From: an uncultured Allobosea sp.
Lineage (GTDB): Bacteria > Pseudomonadota > Alphaproteobacteria > Rhizobiales > Beijerinckiaceae
DNA length: 64,000 bases
NCBI RefSeq assembly: GCF_945957345.1
Contig: NZ_CAMFKW010000029.1
Span: 1-64,000, forward strand
Direction of reading: 5' to 3'
In this document: piece by piece, positions 8,816-17,746 of the stretch
How positions within the stretch are numbered: position 1 is the first letter of the stretch
Layout of the letters: each line of letters begins with the position of its first letter
Program-made: the position numbers and the translations under genes
Notes under the pieces: model-generated
What the model was told of the DNA's origin: nothing
The model's database searches: none
What the model saw: the letters and a program-made list of their open reading frames with translations, nothing else

Positions 8816-8886
8816 AACATGGGGATAAGTCAAGCGCTGGCGATCGCGAGACCGCGCCTCGGTTCGATGCCTGCTGTCAGGGGATG

Positions 8887-9648
8887 TCAGGAGTTGGCGA
8901 GCGGATCCATGCCGCGCGCGGCGAGCTCGGCGCGGCCCTGCGCCAACAAGCGGTCGCTCGCGGCCTCGACGCGCTCCTGCAGAAGGTTCTGGAACGCGAC
9001 CTTGTCGAGCCCCGGCTCGATCGGCGGCAGGATCTCGATGCGGACCGTGCCGGGGCGGCGCAGGAACTTGCGGCGCGGCCAATAGAGGCCAGTGTTCAGG
9101 GCAACCGGAACGCAGGGTACGCCGAGCTCGGCATAGAGATGGGCGGCGCCGAACTTGTAGGCCGGCGGGGCGCCGGGCGGACGCCGGGTGCCTTCCGGGA
9201 AAATCAGGAGCTGGCGGCCGTTCTGGCCGAGTTCGACCTTGGCGCGGCGCGTGACGTCGGAAAGGGCGCGGGCGCGGGCGCCACGATTGACCGGGATCAT
9301 CCGCAGCTTCTTCAGGGCCCAGCCGAAGACCGGAATCCAGGTCAGCTCGCGCTTCAGGATGAAGACAGGATTCCGAAAGATCGTGATCAGCGCGAAGGTT
9401 TCCAGGAAGGACTGGTGCTTGGCGCCGACCATCAGGCCGCCCTGCGGGATGTTCTCCAGGCCCGTGATCTCGCAGCGCATGCCGGCGACGACGCGCATCA
9501 GCCAGAGCGCCGAGCGCGCCCAGCCGATCGCGACGGCCAGCAGCATTCGCTGTGGCAGGAGCATCGCGGGCAGGACGCCGAAAATCAGCCAGAGGATGAG
9601 ATTGGCATAGAACAGGACATTGAAGACGAGGGAGCGCAGAACGAGCAT
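8887..9648 (-). CDS. plsC: 1-acyl-sn-glycerol-3-phosphate acyltransferase
   Basis: Acylates lysophosphatidic acid at sn-2 to make phosphatidic acid at the inner membrane. Hydrophobic N-terminal helices (residues about 5-45) precede the acyltransferase domain. The catalytic block reads KHQSFLET with the histidine at residue 78; the usual aspartate is replaced by glutamate, as often seen in alphaproteobacterial PlsC. FPEGTR is at 150-155 and VPVALNTG follows. I use the ATG at 9648 (253 residues); an upstream TTG at 9657 is possible. It lies 57 bp downstream of the YdcF-like gene on the same strand. Confidence 0.9.
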   Translation of the reverse strand: MLVLRSLVFNVLFYANLILWLIFGVLPAMLLPQRMLLAVAIGWARSALWLMRVVAGMRCEITGLENIPQGGLMVGAKHQSFLETFALITIFRNPVFILKRELTWIPVFGWALKKLRMIPVNRGARARALSDVTRRAKVELGQNGRQLLIFPEGTRRPPGAPPAYKFGAAHLYAELGVPCVPVALNTGLYWPRRKFLRRPGTVRIEILPPIEPGLDKVAFQNLLQERVEAASDRLLAQGRAELAARGMDPLANS

Positions 9649-9705
9649 GCAGCGCAATGAGCCCGAGACACCGCTTCGGTCAAGCGCAGCGTTGCCGTTT
9701 CGGCA

Positions 9706-10512
9706 TCAACCTTCGTGGCGATGCTGGCCCAGCAGGCGCGTGCGCTTCTCGGCGGCGGGGCCGAGCATGTCGGCCGGCTTCGGCGAGACCGGCTTGCGGC
9801 CGCCGATGATGACCGAGAGGCGCGAGGTTTCGGGATCGGTCTCCAGGAGGCTGCGCACGCGTGCGACGAGGTATTTCGCATATTCGGGCGCCAGCACCTT
9901 CACGACCGACCAGCGGTTCCACCAGCCGGAGGTGTCGACATGATCGGTGACGACCGGATGGGCGACGAGCTCGACGCCCGGCATCGCATGCCCGAATTCG
10001 GCGAGCGTGCGTGGCATGTGATAGTTCGAGGTCACCACGAGCAGCGAGCGGAAGCCGTGTCGGCGCACCCAGCGCCTGGTCTCGATCGCGTTGCCGATGG
10101 TGTTGCGGGCGCGGTAGTCGAGGTCGACGCAGCAGGTGAGAAGGTCCCGTGAAGCCGGGTTCAGCTTGGCGAGTTCCTCGCGGCCTGTCTTCTCGTTGAC
10201 GCCGCTGATCAGCAGCCGCTGGCCACGCTCGGCGCCGAGCAGGCCGATGGCATCGCCGACACGCTGGGCGCCGCCGGTCACGACCACGATCGCGTCGGTG
10301 CGCGGCGTATCCGTCCGTTCGCGCCCGTCGATCATCGCGGCGAAACGCACATAGCCGATGCCGAAAAGCAGCACGCCAAGGCCGGCAATGGCCACCGCTG
10401 CCAGCCCGAGAATGCGGCGCAGCGAAGTCGCCCGGGCGGGCTTGCCGTCCCGGGGCGCGGAATCGGAAGGGGCCATCGCAAGATGGTCGTTCGTGCTGCC
10501 GATCATGGCCAT
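9706..10512 (-). CDS. YdcF-like DUF218 protein
   Basis: One N-terminal membrane helix (about residues 34-58) precedes a DUF218/YdcF domain containing DAIVVVTGG, RLLISGV and VVTSNYHMPRT, the three conserved blocks of the family. Relatives (SanA, ElyC) act in envelope integrity and undecaprenyl-phosphate use, but the reaction is not settled. The ATG at 10512 gives 268 residues; alternative starts are a TTG at 10536 and an ATG at 10506. It is followed by plsC and preceded by ftsX on the same strand, so the set may form one envelope operon with ftsE. Confidence 0.8.
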   Translation of the reverse strand: MAMIGSTNDHLAMAPSDSAPRDGKPARATSLRRILGLAAVAIAGLGVLLFGIGYVRFAAMIDGRERTDTPRTDAIVVVTGGAQRVGDAIGLLGAERGQRLLISGVNEKTGREELAKLNPASRDLLTCCVDLDYRARNTIGNAIETRRWVRRHGFRSLLVVTSNYHMPRTLAEFGHAMPGVELVAHPVVTDHVDTSGWWNRWSVVKVLAPEYAKYLVARVRSLLETDPETSRLSVIIGGRKPVSPKPADMLGPAAEKRTRLLGQHRHEG

Positions 10513-10618
10513 GACGCCGCCGTCGTAGCCTGCCAATCGGGCATAACGGCGGCACGCTGGCGTCCGGCCTTGCCGCAGGCGTTAAAGCTTGGTTGACGGC
10601 GCGCGCCTGTCGGGATGC

Positions 10619-11581
10619 TCACGCCAGCATCCTCAGGTGATGGCGCACCGTGAAGCGTGAGACCAGGCCGGCGATTGCGGCCACGACCAGCGCGACGAGG
10701 ATGACGGCGCCATAGCCCGTCCAGCCGATCTCGAAGGCGCCGAACAGGGCCTGCAACTGCTCCGCCTCGGGCGTCGCGCTCCAGCGCGAGGCGAGGAAGC
10801 CGAGGATGCCGATCGTGGCAATCGCAGCGACGCCGCCGAACAGGCCGCCGCGGAGGCCGAGCCGGATGAAGCGGCTCTGGAATTCGCGCGCGATGAAATC
10901 GTCGTCGGCCCCGACGAAATGCAGGACCTCGACGCTGTCGCGGCTGCCGGCCATGGCGCCGCGGGTGGCGAAGGCGACGGCCAGCGCCGCCGCCGTCAGT
11001 ACGAGCAGGACGATGGCGAAGCCCGAGGCGATGATGGTGCCGGCCATGGCGGAGAGGCGGCGGACCCAGAGCCGGTGGTCGTCGAGCGTCGCGGTCGGCA
11101 CTTCGCGGCGCAGCGTCGCGCCGAAGCCGGCAAGGTCGGGGCCGGCATCCGACTTGAGCTTGAGCACGATCAGACGCGGCACCGGCAGCTCGACGAGGTC
11201 GAGCCCCGTGCCGAGCCAGGGTTCGAGCAGCTTGTCCGATTCGGCCTTGGGCACGGCGCGGACGCTCTCGACCTCCTTCAATCCGCTCGCCAGCATGACG
11301 GCACGCGCCACGTCGTCGTCGATCTTGCGATGCGAATCGGGGCGGACCTGGATGGTCATCTCGTTCGAGATCGCACCGCGCCATTGATCGGAAGCGCGCG
11401 CGGCGAGGACGGCGGCGCCCGCGCTGAGCGAGGCGAGAAAGGTCAGGATCGCGATCACAGCCATCAGCGCCCGGCCGGCGACATTGTCGACGGGGACGAG
11501 CGGCTGGTCCCGCCGCAGATTGGCGGGCAGGCCGCGCTCCTTCCTAGCCGGTTCCCGGTCGCTGGCCTCAGGCGTCGACAT
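10619..11581 (-). CDS. ftsX: Cell division ABC transporter permease FtsX
   Basis: The membrane half of FtsEX, which links the divisome to peptidoglycan hydrolase activation. After a cytoplasmic N-terminus there is a helix (about residues 38-62), a periplasmic domain, and three more helices near residues 165-195, 225-250 and 285-308. [12 protein letters not shown] in the cytoplasmic loop is typical. The 320-residue length fits. Its start overlaps the end of ftsE by 14 bp, indicating translational coupling. Confidence 0.92.
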   Translation of the reverse strand: MSTPEASDREPARKERGLPANLRRDQPLVPVDNVAGRALMAVIAILTFLASLSAGAAVLAARASDQWRGAISNEMTIQVRPDSHRKIDDDVARAVMLASGLKEVESVRAVPKAESDKLLEPWLGTGLDLVELPVPRLIVLKLKSDAGPDLAGFGATLRREVPTATLDDHRLWVRRLSAMAGTIIASGFAIVLLVLTAAALAVAFATRGAMAGSRDSVEVLHFVGADDDFIAREFQSRFIRLGLRGGLFGGVAAIATIGILGFLASRWSATPEAEQLQALFGAFEIGWTGYGAVILVALVVAAIAGLVSRFTVRHHLRMLA

Positions 11582-12227
11582 GCAGGTGTCCGTCGGCGAG
11601 CACGAGACGCGGGGCGTCGTAGATGTCCATCAGGTTGAGGTCGTGGGTCGCGATGACGACGGCGGTTCCCAGCGATTGCAATTCCATGAACAGGCGCAGC
11701 AAGCGCCGGCCAAGACCGGGATCGACATTGCCGGTCGGCTCGTCGGCGAGCAGGAGTTCGGGCCGGCTGATCAGGGCGCGGGCGATGGCCGCGCGCTGTT
11801 TCTCGCCGCCGGAGAGGACGGGCGGCACGGCGTGCATGCGCTCGCCGAGGCCGACCCAGCGCAGCAGCTCGACTACCTCCGCGCGATAGCTCGCCTCCTC
11901 CTTGCCGAGGACACGCAGTGGCAGCGCGACGTTCTCGTAGACGGTAAGGTGGTCGAGCAGGCGGAAGTCCTGGAAGACGACGCCCATGCGGCGGCGGAAG
12001 GCGGTGAGCGTGTCGGGATCGAGCCGCGAGACGTCCTGGCCGAACAGGTTGACCAGCCCGCGCGTCGGCTTCAGCGCCATCAGGATCAGGCGCATCAGCG
12101 TCGTCTTGCCGGCCCCGGAGGGACCGGTCAGATACTGGAACGAGCGCGGCTCGATGCTGAAGTTGATGTCCTTCAGTACCTCCGGACCCATGCCGTATCG
12201 CAGGCCGACATTCTCGAACCGAACCAA
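11568..12227 (-). CDS. ftsE: Cell division ATP-binding protein FtsE
   Basis: ABC ATPase of FtsEX. Walker A is [10 protein letters not shown] (about residues 35-44), the Q-loop is in [21 protein letters not shown], the signature is LSGGEKQR, and Walker B is [12 protein letters not shown]. At 219 residues it has the normal size. The start appears to be TTG at 12227: it gives the expected N-terminus [12 protein letters not shown] and has a strong GAGGAAG ribosome site 5-6 bases upstream, while the first in-frame ATG would remove the conserved first strand. Confidence 0.94.
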   Translation of the reverse strand: MVRFENVGLRYGMGPEVLKDINFSIEPRSFQYLTGPSGAGKTTLMRLILMALKPTRGLVNLFGQDVSRLDPDTLTAFRRRMGVVFQDFRLLDHLTVYENVALPLRVLGKEEASYRAEVVELLRWVGLGERMHAVPPVLSGGEKQRAAIARALISRPELLLADEPTGNVDPGLGRRLLRLFMELQSLGTAVVIATHDLNLMDIYDAPRLVLADGHLHVDA

Positions 12228-12474
12228 GCGGTCTTCCTCGTTGAACCGAATCCGTGTCCGATCCTACACCGCAAGCAGAGGCGCGCGGAAAGATCGTGAT
12301 GCGGCCAGTCTGCCCCGAAGATTCTTCACGGTGCGTTAACCATAAATCGCGCCAATGGAACCACGCGCGACGGTTGCCATCCTGCGGCGCCTTGCCGCCG
12401 GGCAAGGCGCGGACGCATCGTCGGCTGCGCCGATTCGCTCACGGCCATCGGTTTGAAGGAGTTGGCTCGCACCC

Positions 12475-13293
12475 ATGCTGATCGTCTGCCCATCCTGCGC
12501 GAGCCAATATGAACTCGACGCGGCCAAACTGGGGCCGGAAGGGCGCAAGGTGCGATGCGCCAACTGCAAGACGTCCTGGCATGTCGAGCCCGCCGTGCTT
12601 CCGGAGCCGCCCAGCGAGGCGGAGACCCAGGCGTTGCTCGCTGAGGAGCTCGCGCGCGCCGCATCGATCGATGCCGAGATTACCGCGATTGCCGCCGAAG
12701 GGGCGCAGCAGGACGCGACCGGGGAGACACCTGCCGTTGAGGCGCTGCCTGTCGTGGAGGCGCCACCTGCCGCCGGGCCGAAGCGCCGTGGCAAGGCTTC
12801 CGGCAAGGCGCGCAAGCAGCAAGGCGCCTCTCTGCGCCACGGAGGGGCCGGATTGCCGGCCGCCGCCGCGCTTGCGGGACTTGTCCTGCTCGGCGTCGTC
12901 GCCTGGCAGCGCGAGGCGACGGTGCGCGCGGCTCCGCAGCTCGCGGGGCTGTTCGAGAAGCTCGGCATGCCCGTCAATATCCGGGGCTTGAGCCTGAGCG
13001 CGGTCGAGAGCGGGGTCGTCGATGACGGGCAGAACCGTTTCCTGGTCGTCGAGGGCGACGTCACCAATGTCGCCAAGAGCAAGACGGCGGTGCCGCTGAT
13101 CGAGGTTGCGATCAAGGATGCAGGCGGCGCGACGCTCTACACCTGGACGACCGAGCCGCCGCGCGCGAGCCTGGAACCGGCGGAACTCGTCCGCTTCCGG
13201 GCGCGCCTGGCCTCCCCGCCCGAGCAGGGACAATCGGTCAGGGTACGCTTCACTTCGGCTCAGACCACGGCCAATCTCGCCAGCAAGCACTGA
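12475..13293 (+). CDS. MJ0042-type zinc-ribbon membrane protein with DUF3426
   Basis: The N-terminal zinc ribbon has C5-x2-C8 and C28-x2-C31, matching the MJ0042 family. A charged, alanine- and proline-rich linker leads to one membrane helix (about residues 126-146), then a C-terminal DUF3426 domain beginning near residue 165 (IRGLSLSAVESGVV, then VTNVAKSKTAVPLIEVAI), which adopts a beta-sandwich in relatives. Function is unknown; the family is typical of Proteobacteria near ftsEX. It is divergent from ftsE. AAGGAG lies 13 bases before the ATG. Confidence 0.82.
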   Translation: MLIVCPSCASQYELDAAKLGPEGRKVRCANCKTSWHVEPAVLPEPPSEAETQALLAEELARAASIDAEITAIAAEGAQQDATGETPAVEALPVVEAPPAAGPKRRGKASGKARKQQGASLRHGGAGLPAAAALAGLVLLGVVAWQREATVRAAPQLAGLFEKLGMPVNIRGLSLSAVESGVVDDGQNRFLVVEGDVTNVAKSKTAVPLIEVAIKDAGGATLYTWTTEPPRASLEPAELVRFRARLASPPEQGQSVRVRFTSAQTTANLASKH

Positions 13294-13429
13294 GGCTGCT
13301 AGGACAGGGCCTGTCGACCGGGCCGGACCTGCAGCCGGACGGTTTTAACGGATCATCGCCTGTATCGGCCTTTGGCGCATCTGAAACGCGCAGGGGCTGG
13401 TTGCGGCCGAGTATCGAAACGGAGTCATC

Positions 13430-13987
13430 ATGCCGGAACGGCGCATCAGGGTTCTCTACGACGAAGCGGCGATTGCGCGGCGCAACGAGGAGATGGCCGA
13501 GGCCATCGCGGCCAGTAATCCGAAGGACCTGCTCGTCGTCGCGGTCCTGAAGGGCTCCTTCATGTTCGCCGCCGACCTGATCCGGGCGATGCACCGTGTT
13601 GGTCTCTCGCCACAGGTCGAGTTCATCCATCTGTCGAGCTATCTCTCGGGAACCGTGTCCTCGGGCCAGGTCGAGATCCTGCGCGACGTCCAGAGCGAGG
13701 TGCGCGGCCGCGACGTACTCCTGGTCGACGACATCCTCGAATCCGGCCGGACGCTGGCCTTCGCCAAGGATCTGCTGGCGGCGCGGGGCGCCGGGAAGGT
13801 CTCCACCGCCGTGCTGCTGGAGAAGCCTCACAAGCGTGCGGTCAACATCCAGGCGGACTATGTCGGCTTCGAATGCCCCGACTATTTCGTGGTCGGCTAC
13901 GGCATGGATGTGGCCCATTCCTATCGGCAACTGCCCTATGTCGGGGTGGTCGAGACAGATGATCAGGCCGGGCTACCCGGCATCTGA
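13430..13987 (+). CDS. hpt: Hypoxanthine phosphoribosyltransferase
   Basis: Purine salvage: joins hypoxanthine (or guanine) to PRPP to give IMP (or GMP). The N-terminal VLKGSFMFAADL and the PRPP-binding loop LLVDDILESGRTL (about residues 97-109) are intact, as is VGFECPDYFVVGYGMD, which supplies base-binding residues. At 185 residues it has the usual bacterial length. It is followed after 9 bp by a response regulator, a pairing known in Rhizobiales. Confidence 0.93.
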   Translation: MPERRIRVLYDEAAIARRNEEMAEAIAASNPKDLLVVAVLKGSFMFAADLIRAMHRVGLSPQVEFIHLSSYLSGTVSSGQVEILRDVQSEVRGRDVLLVDDILESGRTLAFAKDLLAARGAGKVSTAVLLEKPHKRAVNIQADYVGFECPDYFVVGYGMDVAHSYRQLPYVGVVETDDQAGLPGI

Positions 13988-13996
13988 GGAGCATCC

Positions 13997-14371
13997 ATGT
14001 CGCGTATTCTGGTCGTCGATGACGAGGAGCCGCTGCGCCTGCTGGTCGCGCGCGGCCTCGCTCTTGACGGACATAGCTGCCTTATGGCCTCCGACGGGGC
14101 CGAGGCGCTCGATATCCTCGAAGCCGAGCGGGGCCGCTTCGACCTGCTGCTGACCGATATCCGCATGCCCCTGATGGATGGGATCGCGCTGGCGCTCGCC
14201 GCCAAGCAGCAGTTCCCGGACCTGACGATCATGCTGATGACCGGATATGCCGAGCAGCGCGAGCGCGCTAAGAGTCTGGAATCGATCGTCGCAGAGGTGA
14301 TGGCCAAGCCCTTCACCATCGCAGACCTGCGCGCGACCGTGATGAGGGTGATCGAGCGCTCGATTGGCTAG
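13997..14371 (+). CDS. Receiver-only response regulator (CpdR-like)
   Basis: A stand-alone receiver domain of 124 residues. Acidic pocket D8/D9, phosphorylation site D54 in LLTDIRMPLMDG, threonine in LMTGYAEQ and lysine in VMAKPF are all present. There is no output domain, as in CpdR and DivK, which control ClpXP proteolysis and cell-cycle kinases. LLTDIRMPLMDGI and the Lys-Pro-Phe tail look closer to CpdR, but I would not assign it firmly. GAGGAG precedes the ATG. Its stop codon overlaps the convergent tspO stop by 4 bp. Confidence 0.8.
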   Translation: MSRILVVDDEEPLRLLVARGLALDGHSCLMASDGAEALDILEAERGRFDLLLTDIRMPLMDGIALALAAKQQFPDLTIMLMTGYAEQRERAKSLESIVAEVMAKPFTIADLRATVMRVIERSIG

Positions 14372-14877
14372 CGGTTCAGCCACCAGATCGAGGCGTTGAG
14401 CAGCGTCGCGAAGGCGACCCAGGCGAGATAAGGCCAGAGCAGGTTCGAGGCCAGCCAGTCGAGCGGCCTGAAGGCCGCGATCGTCGCGACGATCAGCACG
14501 ATCAGCGGCAGGATGACCGCGAGGCCGGCCACGGGGCTGTTGGCGCCGAAGAAGGCGAAGGACCAGCCGATATTGAAGAGAAGCTGCAGGTGGTAGACCA
14601 GCAGCGCGCGGCGACGGCCGGGCGTGCCGACCGGCAGGCGCAGGATGCGGAAAGCGCCGAGCGCCATGAGCGCGAAGAGCGTGGTCCAGACCGGCGCGAA
14701 AATCCAGTTCGGCGGGTTGAAGGGCGGTTTGACGAGCCCCGCATACCAAGCCGGAATTTGTGGGACGGTGACGGCGCTGCCGGCGACCGATGCAGCCACG
14801 ACTGGCAGGATCGCGATGGCCAAAGCTGCCCAGAGCGGTGGGCGGTGAACGGTCGAGGTCTGGGGCAGTGACGTCAT
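14368..14877 (-). CDS. tspO: TspO/MBR family tryptophan-rich membrane protein
   Basis: A 169-residue five-helix membrane protein. The family motif KPPFNPPNWIFAPVWTTLF and the tryptophan-rich C-terminus (WSFAFFG, NLLWPYLAWVAFATLLNASIWWLN) are clear. Relatives bind porphyrins and cholesterol and, in phototrophic or plant-associated alphaproteobacteria, tune tetrapyrrole and stress responses. The gene is convergent with the receiver gene, with a 4-bp stop overlap. Confidence 0.92.
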   Translation of the reverse strand: MTSLPQTSTVHRPPLWAALAIAILPVVAASVAGSAVTVPQIPAWYAGLVKPPFNPPNWIFAPVWTTLFALMALGAFRILRLPVGTPGRRRALLVYHLQLLFNIGWSFAFFGANSPVAGLAVILPLIVLIVATIAAFRPLDWLASNLLWPYLAWVAFATLLNASIWWLNR

Positions 14878-15002
14878 GATTCGATGATGGGGAGTGCCGC
14901 GAGGCCTAGCAAGACGCTGCGCCTGCCTGCGCTATGCGCCTTCTTCCCGCGGGCATTCCCGTCCTTCATGGAACGTTTTTCGATCGCGCCGTTCGACGTG
15001 CA

Positions 15003-15593
15003 CTACAGCCAGATCTGCTTCGCCTTTGCCAGATAGCGCGCCCGCTCGGCCAGCCCGTTGCGGCCGCCATTGATCAGCCTGGTCACACGCTCGACCTCGT
15101 CGGCATCGGCAGCGGCGTTGATGGTGCGCTCGCTCCAGTAAGCGAAGGCGACCCGCAGCGAGGTCGCCGGTTCCTTGGCGCGCTCGGGTTCGGCCTCGAT
15201 GTCGATGCCGAGCAATTGGCCGAAGCGGCGGTAATTCGTCCGGCCGGTCAGTTGGAAGATGCCGCGGCCGTGGTAACGGAGGCCGTCGCCAGCCTGCGTG
15301 TTGCCGAGATCGCGCCGGCCTTCGTAGCGGATGAAATAGGTCGGGCCGCCATATTCCTCGAGCGTGCGGAAACCGTCGGTCTCATGGGCGGCCTGCGCGA
15401 GGAAATGGCAGATGCGCAAGCGCGTCGTGATTGCGTGCTCGCCGGCCAGCGCATCGAAGCGCTCGGCAATACCGGCGACGATCACAGGATTTGCCGAGGG
15501 TGCGAGGCGCAGCAGGCGTTCGCGAGTGACTGCCAGAGCCGGCTCGGCGGACGGGCCAAGACCGATCCAGGTTCCGATGGCGCGCATCGACAT
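15003..15593 (-). CDS. GH19 chitinase/lysozyme-like hydrolase (endolysin type)
   Basis: A 196-residue single-domain protein. AQAAHETDGFRTLEEYGG holds the likely catalytic glutamate E71 and the second acid at E79/E80; YHGRGIFQLTGRTNYRRFG and LINGGRNGLAER are further GH19 blocks. Proteins of this compact form are mostly phage endolysins or domesticated muralytic enzymes. There is no signal peptide, so export would need a holin or lysis. No other phage gene lies nearby, which suggests a relic or a domesticated copy. The ATG at 15593 has a GGGAGGG ribosome site that falls inside a hairpin. Confidence 0.8.
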   Translation of the reverse strand: MSMRAIGTWIGLGPSAEPALAVTRERLLRLAPSANPVIVAGIAERFDALAGEHAITTRLRICHFLAQAAHETDGFRTLEEYGGPTYFIRYEGRRDLGNTQAGDGLRYHGRGIFQLTGRTNYRRFGQLLGIDIEAEPERAKEPATSLRVAFAYWSERTINAAADADEVERVTRLINGGRNGLAERARYLAKAKQIWL

Positions 15594-15597
15594 GAAA

Positions 15598-15621
15598 ATG
15601 CCCTCCCGAGAAGGAGGGCAT
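15598..15621 (-). promoter_or_regulatory. Hairpin covering the ribosome site of the GH19 gene
   Basis: On the minus strand ATGCCCTCC, a 6-base loop and GGAGGGCAT form a perfect 9-bp stem. The downstream arm contains the GGGAGGG ribosome site and ends 4 bases before the ATG. In RNA this would hide the ribosome site and could hold translation low. Confidence 0.45.
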
Positions 15622-15669
15622 CATGACCGCAGTGACGAGGCCGGGGATAAGATGCCCGGCTGAATGAAC

Positions 15670-16191
15670 TCAGCCGCTGACGGCGGTGTATTCGGTCTCG
15701 ATCGAGGAGGCGTGGACCTCGTGATCGAAGCCGTAGATATGGATCGAGATCGCTTCACCCGGCCCGAAATTGCGCATCCGGTGGATATTCGGACCCGAGG
15801 GCAGCATGCAGGCGACATAGCCGGGCTTGCGCTCCAGTTCCTCGGTCTGCACGGCGCGATTGGCGTCGATGGCGCGATACCAGGTCTCGGTCACCGTACC
15901 GGAGACGACGCCGAAGCAGCAGGAACAGTGGTGGTCGTGGATCGAGGTCGCCGAGCCCTCGCCCCAGACGATCGCCCAGACGCTGACGGCCTCGTTGCCC
16001 GCGAGCAGGTTGCGGCTATAGCAGCCGGCCTTGCGCTCCAGCGGCAGACGCTGGATCAGGTCGGGCATGGCGACGAGCTCCCGCAGCACCTCGCGGGCGG
16101 CGCTCAGGTAGTCGCGCGTCAGCGTGCCCGCATCGGTCCGCAGATTGCGCAACACGGCCCCGCGCCGCTCTTCGCTCAGAAAACCCTGCAT
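15670..16191 (-). CDS. Cysteine-dioxygenase-like cupin protein
   Basis: Cupin-fold protein of the cysteine dioxygenase superfamily. The iron-binding motif is in SIHDHHCSCCFGVVSGTVTE, with a later histidine in GPNIHRMRN and another in ISIHIYGFDHEV. Members oxidise cysteine or other thiol acids (for example 3-mercaptopropionate) to sulfinates; the substrate is not clear here. I start it at 16191 (MQGFLSEE, 173 residues), which has a GAGGGGA ribosome site; an upstream frame to 16275 lacks homology. It is divergent from an Lrp-type regulator, its probable controller. Confidence 0.82.
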   Translation of the reverse strand: MQGFLSEERRGAVLRNLRTDAGTLTRDYLSAAREVLRELVAMPDLIQRLPLERKAGCYSRNLLAGNEAVSVWAIVWGEGSATSIHDHHCSCCFGVVSGTVTETWYRAIDANRAVQTEELERKPGYVACMLPSGPNIHRMRNFGPGEAISIHIYGFDHEVHASSIETEYTAVSG

Positions 16192-16270
16192 GCCATTCCC
16201 CTCTGGATCACTGGAGAAATGATATGCGCCGAACGCGGGCAGCGGTTTGCAGAGTTGGAGAATTTTCATC

Positions 16271-16344
16271 CCCAATTGGAATCAATTGCTCGATATGGGA
16301 TGATATGTGGAAATTATTCTCTGCTTCCTTCTTATGGAAGGTAG
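16271..16344. promoter_or_regulatory. Probable operator region between the cupin gene and its Lrp regulator
   Basis: An AT-rich stretch in a GC-rich genome. Two CAATTG palindromes at 16273-16278 and 16283-16288 are exactly 10 bp apart, so they lie on the same DNA face, and an inverted pair CTTCC/GGAAG follows at about 16325-16341. Spaced palindromes of this kind suit an Lrp/AsnC octamer. Confidence 0.4.
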
Positions 16345-16368
16345 TTGATTCTGGATTGTCGAGGTGTC

Positions 16369-16842
16369 ATGGCCAAGCTCGATGCTTTCGACCTGCGTAT
16401 CCTGGCGCGGTTGCAGGAGGATGCGAGCCTGCCGCTCGCCGAACTCGCCGAGGCTGTGGGCCTGTCGTCCTCGCCTTGCTGGCGGCGGGTGCAGAAGCTG
16501 GAGGAGGGCGGCTATATCAAGCGCCGCGTGGCGCTGCTCGACCGCGACAAGCTCAAGGCCGGCGTCACCGTCTTCATCGCGGTCAAGACGGCGCGCCATT
16601 CGATGGAATGGCTGGAGCGCTTCCATCAGGCGGTGCACGATCTGCCCGAGATCGTCGATTTCTACCGGATGAGCGGCGAGATCGACTATCTGCTCAAGGC
16701 CTATGTCGCCGACATCGCGGCCTATGACGCGCTCTACAAGAAGCTGATCTCGCGCATCGATCTCAGCGATGTGACCTCGATGTTCGCGATGGAAGAACTG
16801 AAATCGACCTCGGCGATCCCGCTGGGGTTCGCCGAGGGTTGA
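16369..16842 (+). CDS. Lrp/AsnC family transcriptional regulator
   Basis: A 157-residue regulator with an N-terminal winged helix (LDAFDLRILARLQEDASLP, then LAEAVGLSSSPCWRRVQKLEEGGYI) and a C-terminal RAM/AsnC effector domain. I chose the ATG at 16369 (MAKLDAFD) because the family begins there; a TTG at 16345 would add eight residues. It is divergent from the cysteine-dioxygenase-like gene, so sulfur amino acid or thiol-acid sensing is a reasonable guess. A bidirectional terminator follows. Confidence 0.88.
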   Translation: MAKLDAFDLRILARLQEDASLPLAELAEAVGLSSSPCWRRVQKLEEGGYIKRRVALLDRDKLKAGVTVFIAVKTARHSMEWLERFHQAVHDLPEIVDFYRMSGEIDYLLKAYVADIAAYDALYKKLISRIDLSDVTSMFAMEELKSTSAIPLGFAEG

Positions 16843-16856
16843 CATGCAATCTCATG

Positions 16857-16884
16857 AAAAGGGAGCGGCAGGCCGCTCCCTTTT
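16857..16884. terminator. Bidirectional rho-independent terminator
   Basis: AAAAGGGAGCGGC, an AG loop and GCCGCTCCCTTTT: a 13-bp perfect stem with A- and T-runs on the two sides, between the convergent Lrp and OmpW-like genes. Confidence 0.9.
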
Positions 16885-16906
16885 GGGTTTCCAGCGGGTC
16901 TGATCG

Positions 16907-17596
16907 TCAGAAGCGGTAGGTCACGCCTGCGCCGATCAACCAGGGGTCGATCTTGACCTTGCCGCTGATGAGGCCGTTGTTCACCTTCACCTTCGGTTCC
17001 AGGAACAGCTTCTTGACGTCGAAATTGAAGCCCCAGTGCTGGTCGATCATGTAATCGAAGCCGGCCTGGAGAGCGAAGCCGAAAGAGTCCTTCAGGTCGA
17101 AAGCGGTGAAGCCGCCCTTGGCCTTCTCGTTGAAGAAGACCGTGTAGTTCACGCCCGCGCCGATATAGGGCTTGAAGGCGCCCAGATCGGTGAAGTGGTA
17201 CTGCAGCATCAGGGTCGGCGGCAGCAGCCAGGCCGAGCCGATGCGCGCGCCGGCCAGGCTGCCCGCGCCCTTCACGTTATGCGGGGTGACGCCGAGGATG
17301 AGCTCGGCTGCGATGTTCTTCGTGAAGAAATAGGTGATGTCGAGCTCGGGCACGACCGAGTTGGAGATGTCGACCTTGCCGCCGACGATGGGCGCGCCGC
17401 CGATGTTCAGGCTGGCCTTTTCCTGCGGGACGACGAACAGCGCGCGGCCGCGGATCATCCACGGGCTCCACTGCGTCAGGACGGGCGCGATCGGGGCCAG
17501 TTTGGCGGAGGGCAGGTCGGCGGCCTGTGCGCCGGTGAGAGCGGTGGCACCGAGCAGCGCGGCGGCGAGGGAAAGGCGGATCGAGCGAAACGTCAT
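16907..17596 (-). CDS. OmpW family outer membrane protein
   Basis: A signal peptide (MTFRSIRLSLAAALLGATALTGAQA, cut after residue 25) is followed by an eight-strand beta-barrel pattern. GVTPHNV, LPPTLMLQYHF and the final aromatic YRF are OmpW hallmarks. The start at 17596 gives 229 residues; a longer frame to 17737 has no homology and would place the signal sequence internally. OmpW proteins form narrow hydrophobic channels and are often stress induced. Confidence 0.9.
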   Translation of the reverse strand: MTFRSIRLSLAAALLGATALTGAQAADLPSAKLAPIAPVLTQWSPWMIRGRALFVVPQEKASLNIGGAPIVGGKVDISNSVVPELDITYFFTKNIAAELILGVTPHNVKGAGSLAGARIGSAWLLPPTLMLQYHFTDLGAFKPYIGAGVNYTVFFNEKAKGGFTAFDLKDSFGFALQAGFDYMIDQHWGFNFDVKKLFLEPKVKVNNGLISGKVKIDPWLIGAGVTYRF

Positions 17597-17746
17597 AGCA
17601 ACAGCCCCTGGAGTGGAGAGCCGTGCTGCCGATCGGCGCCAGCGGCTCATATCTCCATCAGCGCCTGTTTCGCGTAACGCGAATTGATGCGGATCAACCA
17701 CAGGAGCGGCTGTCGCCTGCTGTGGCTTCCAGGTCACGGCTACCGA

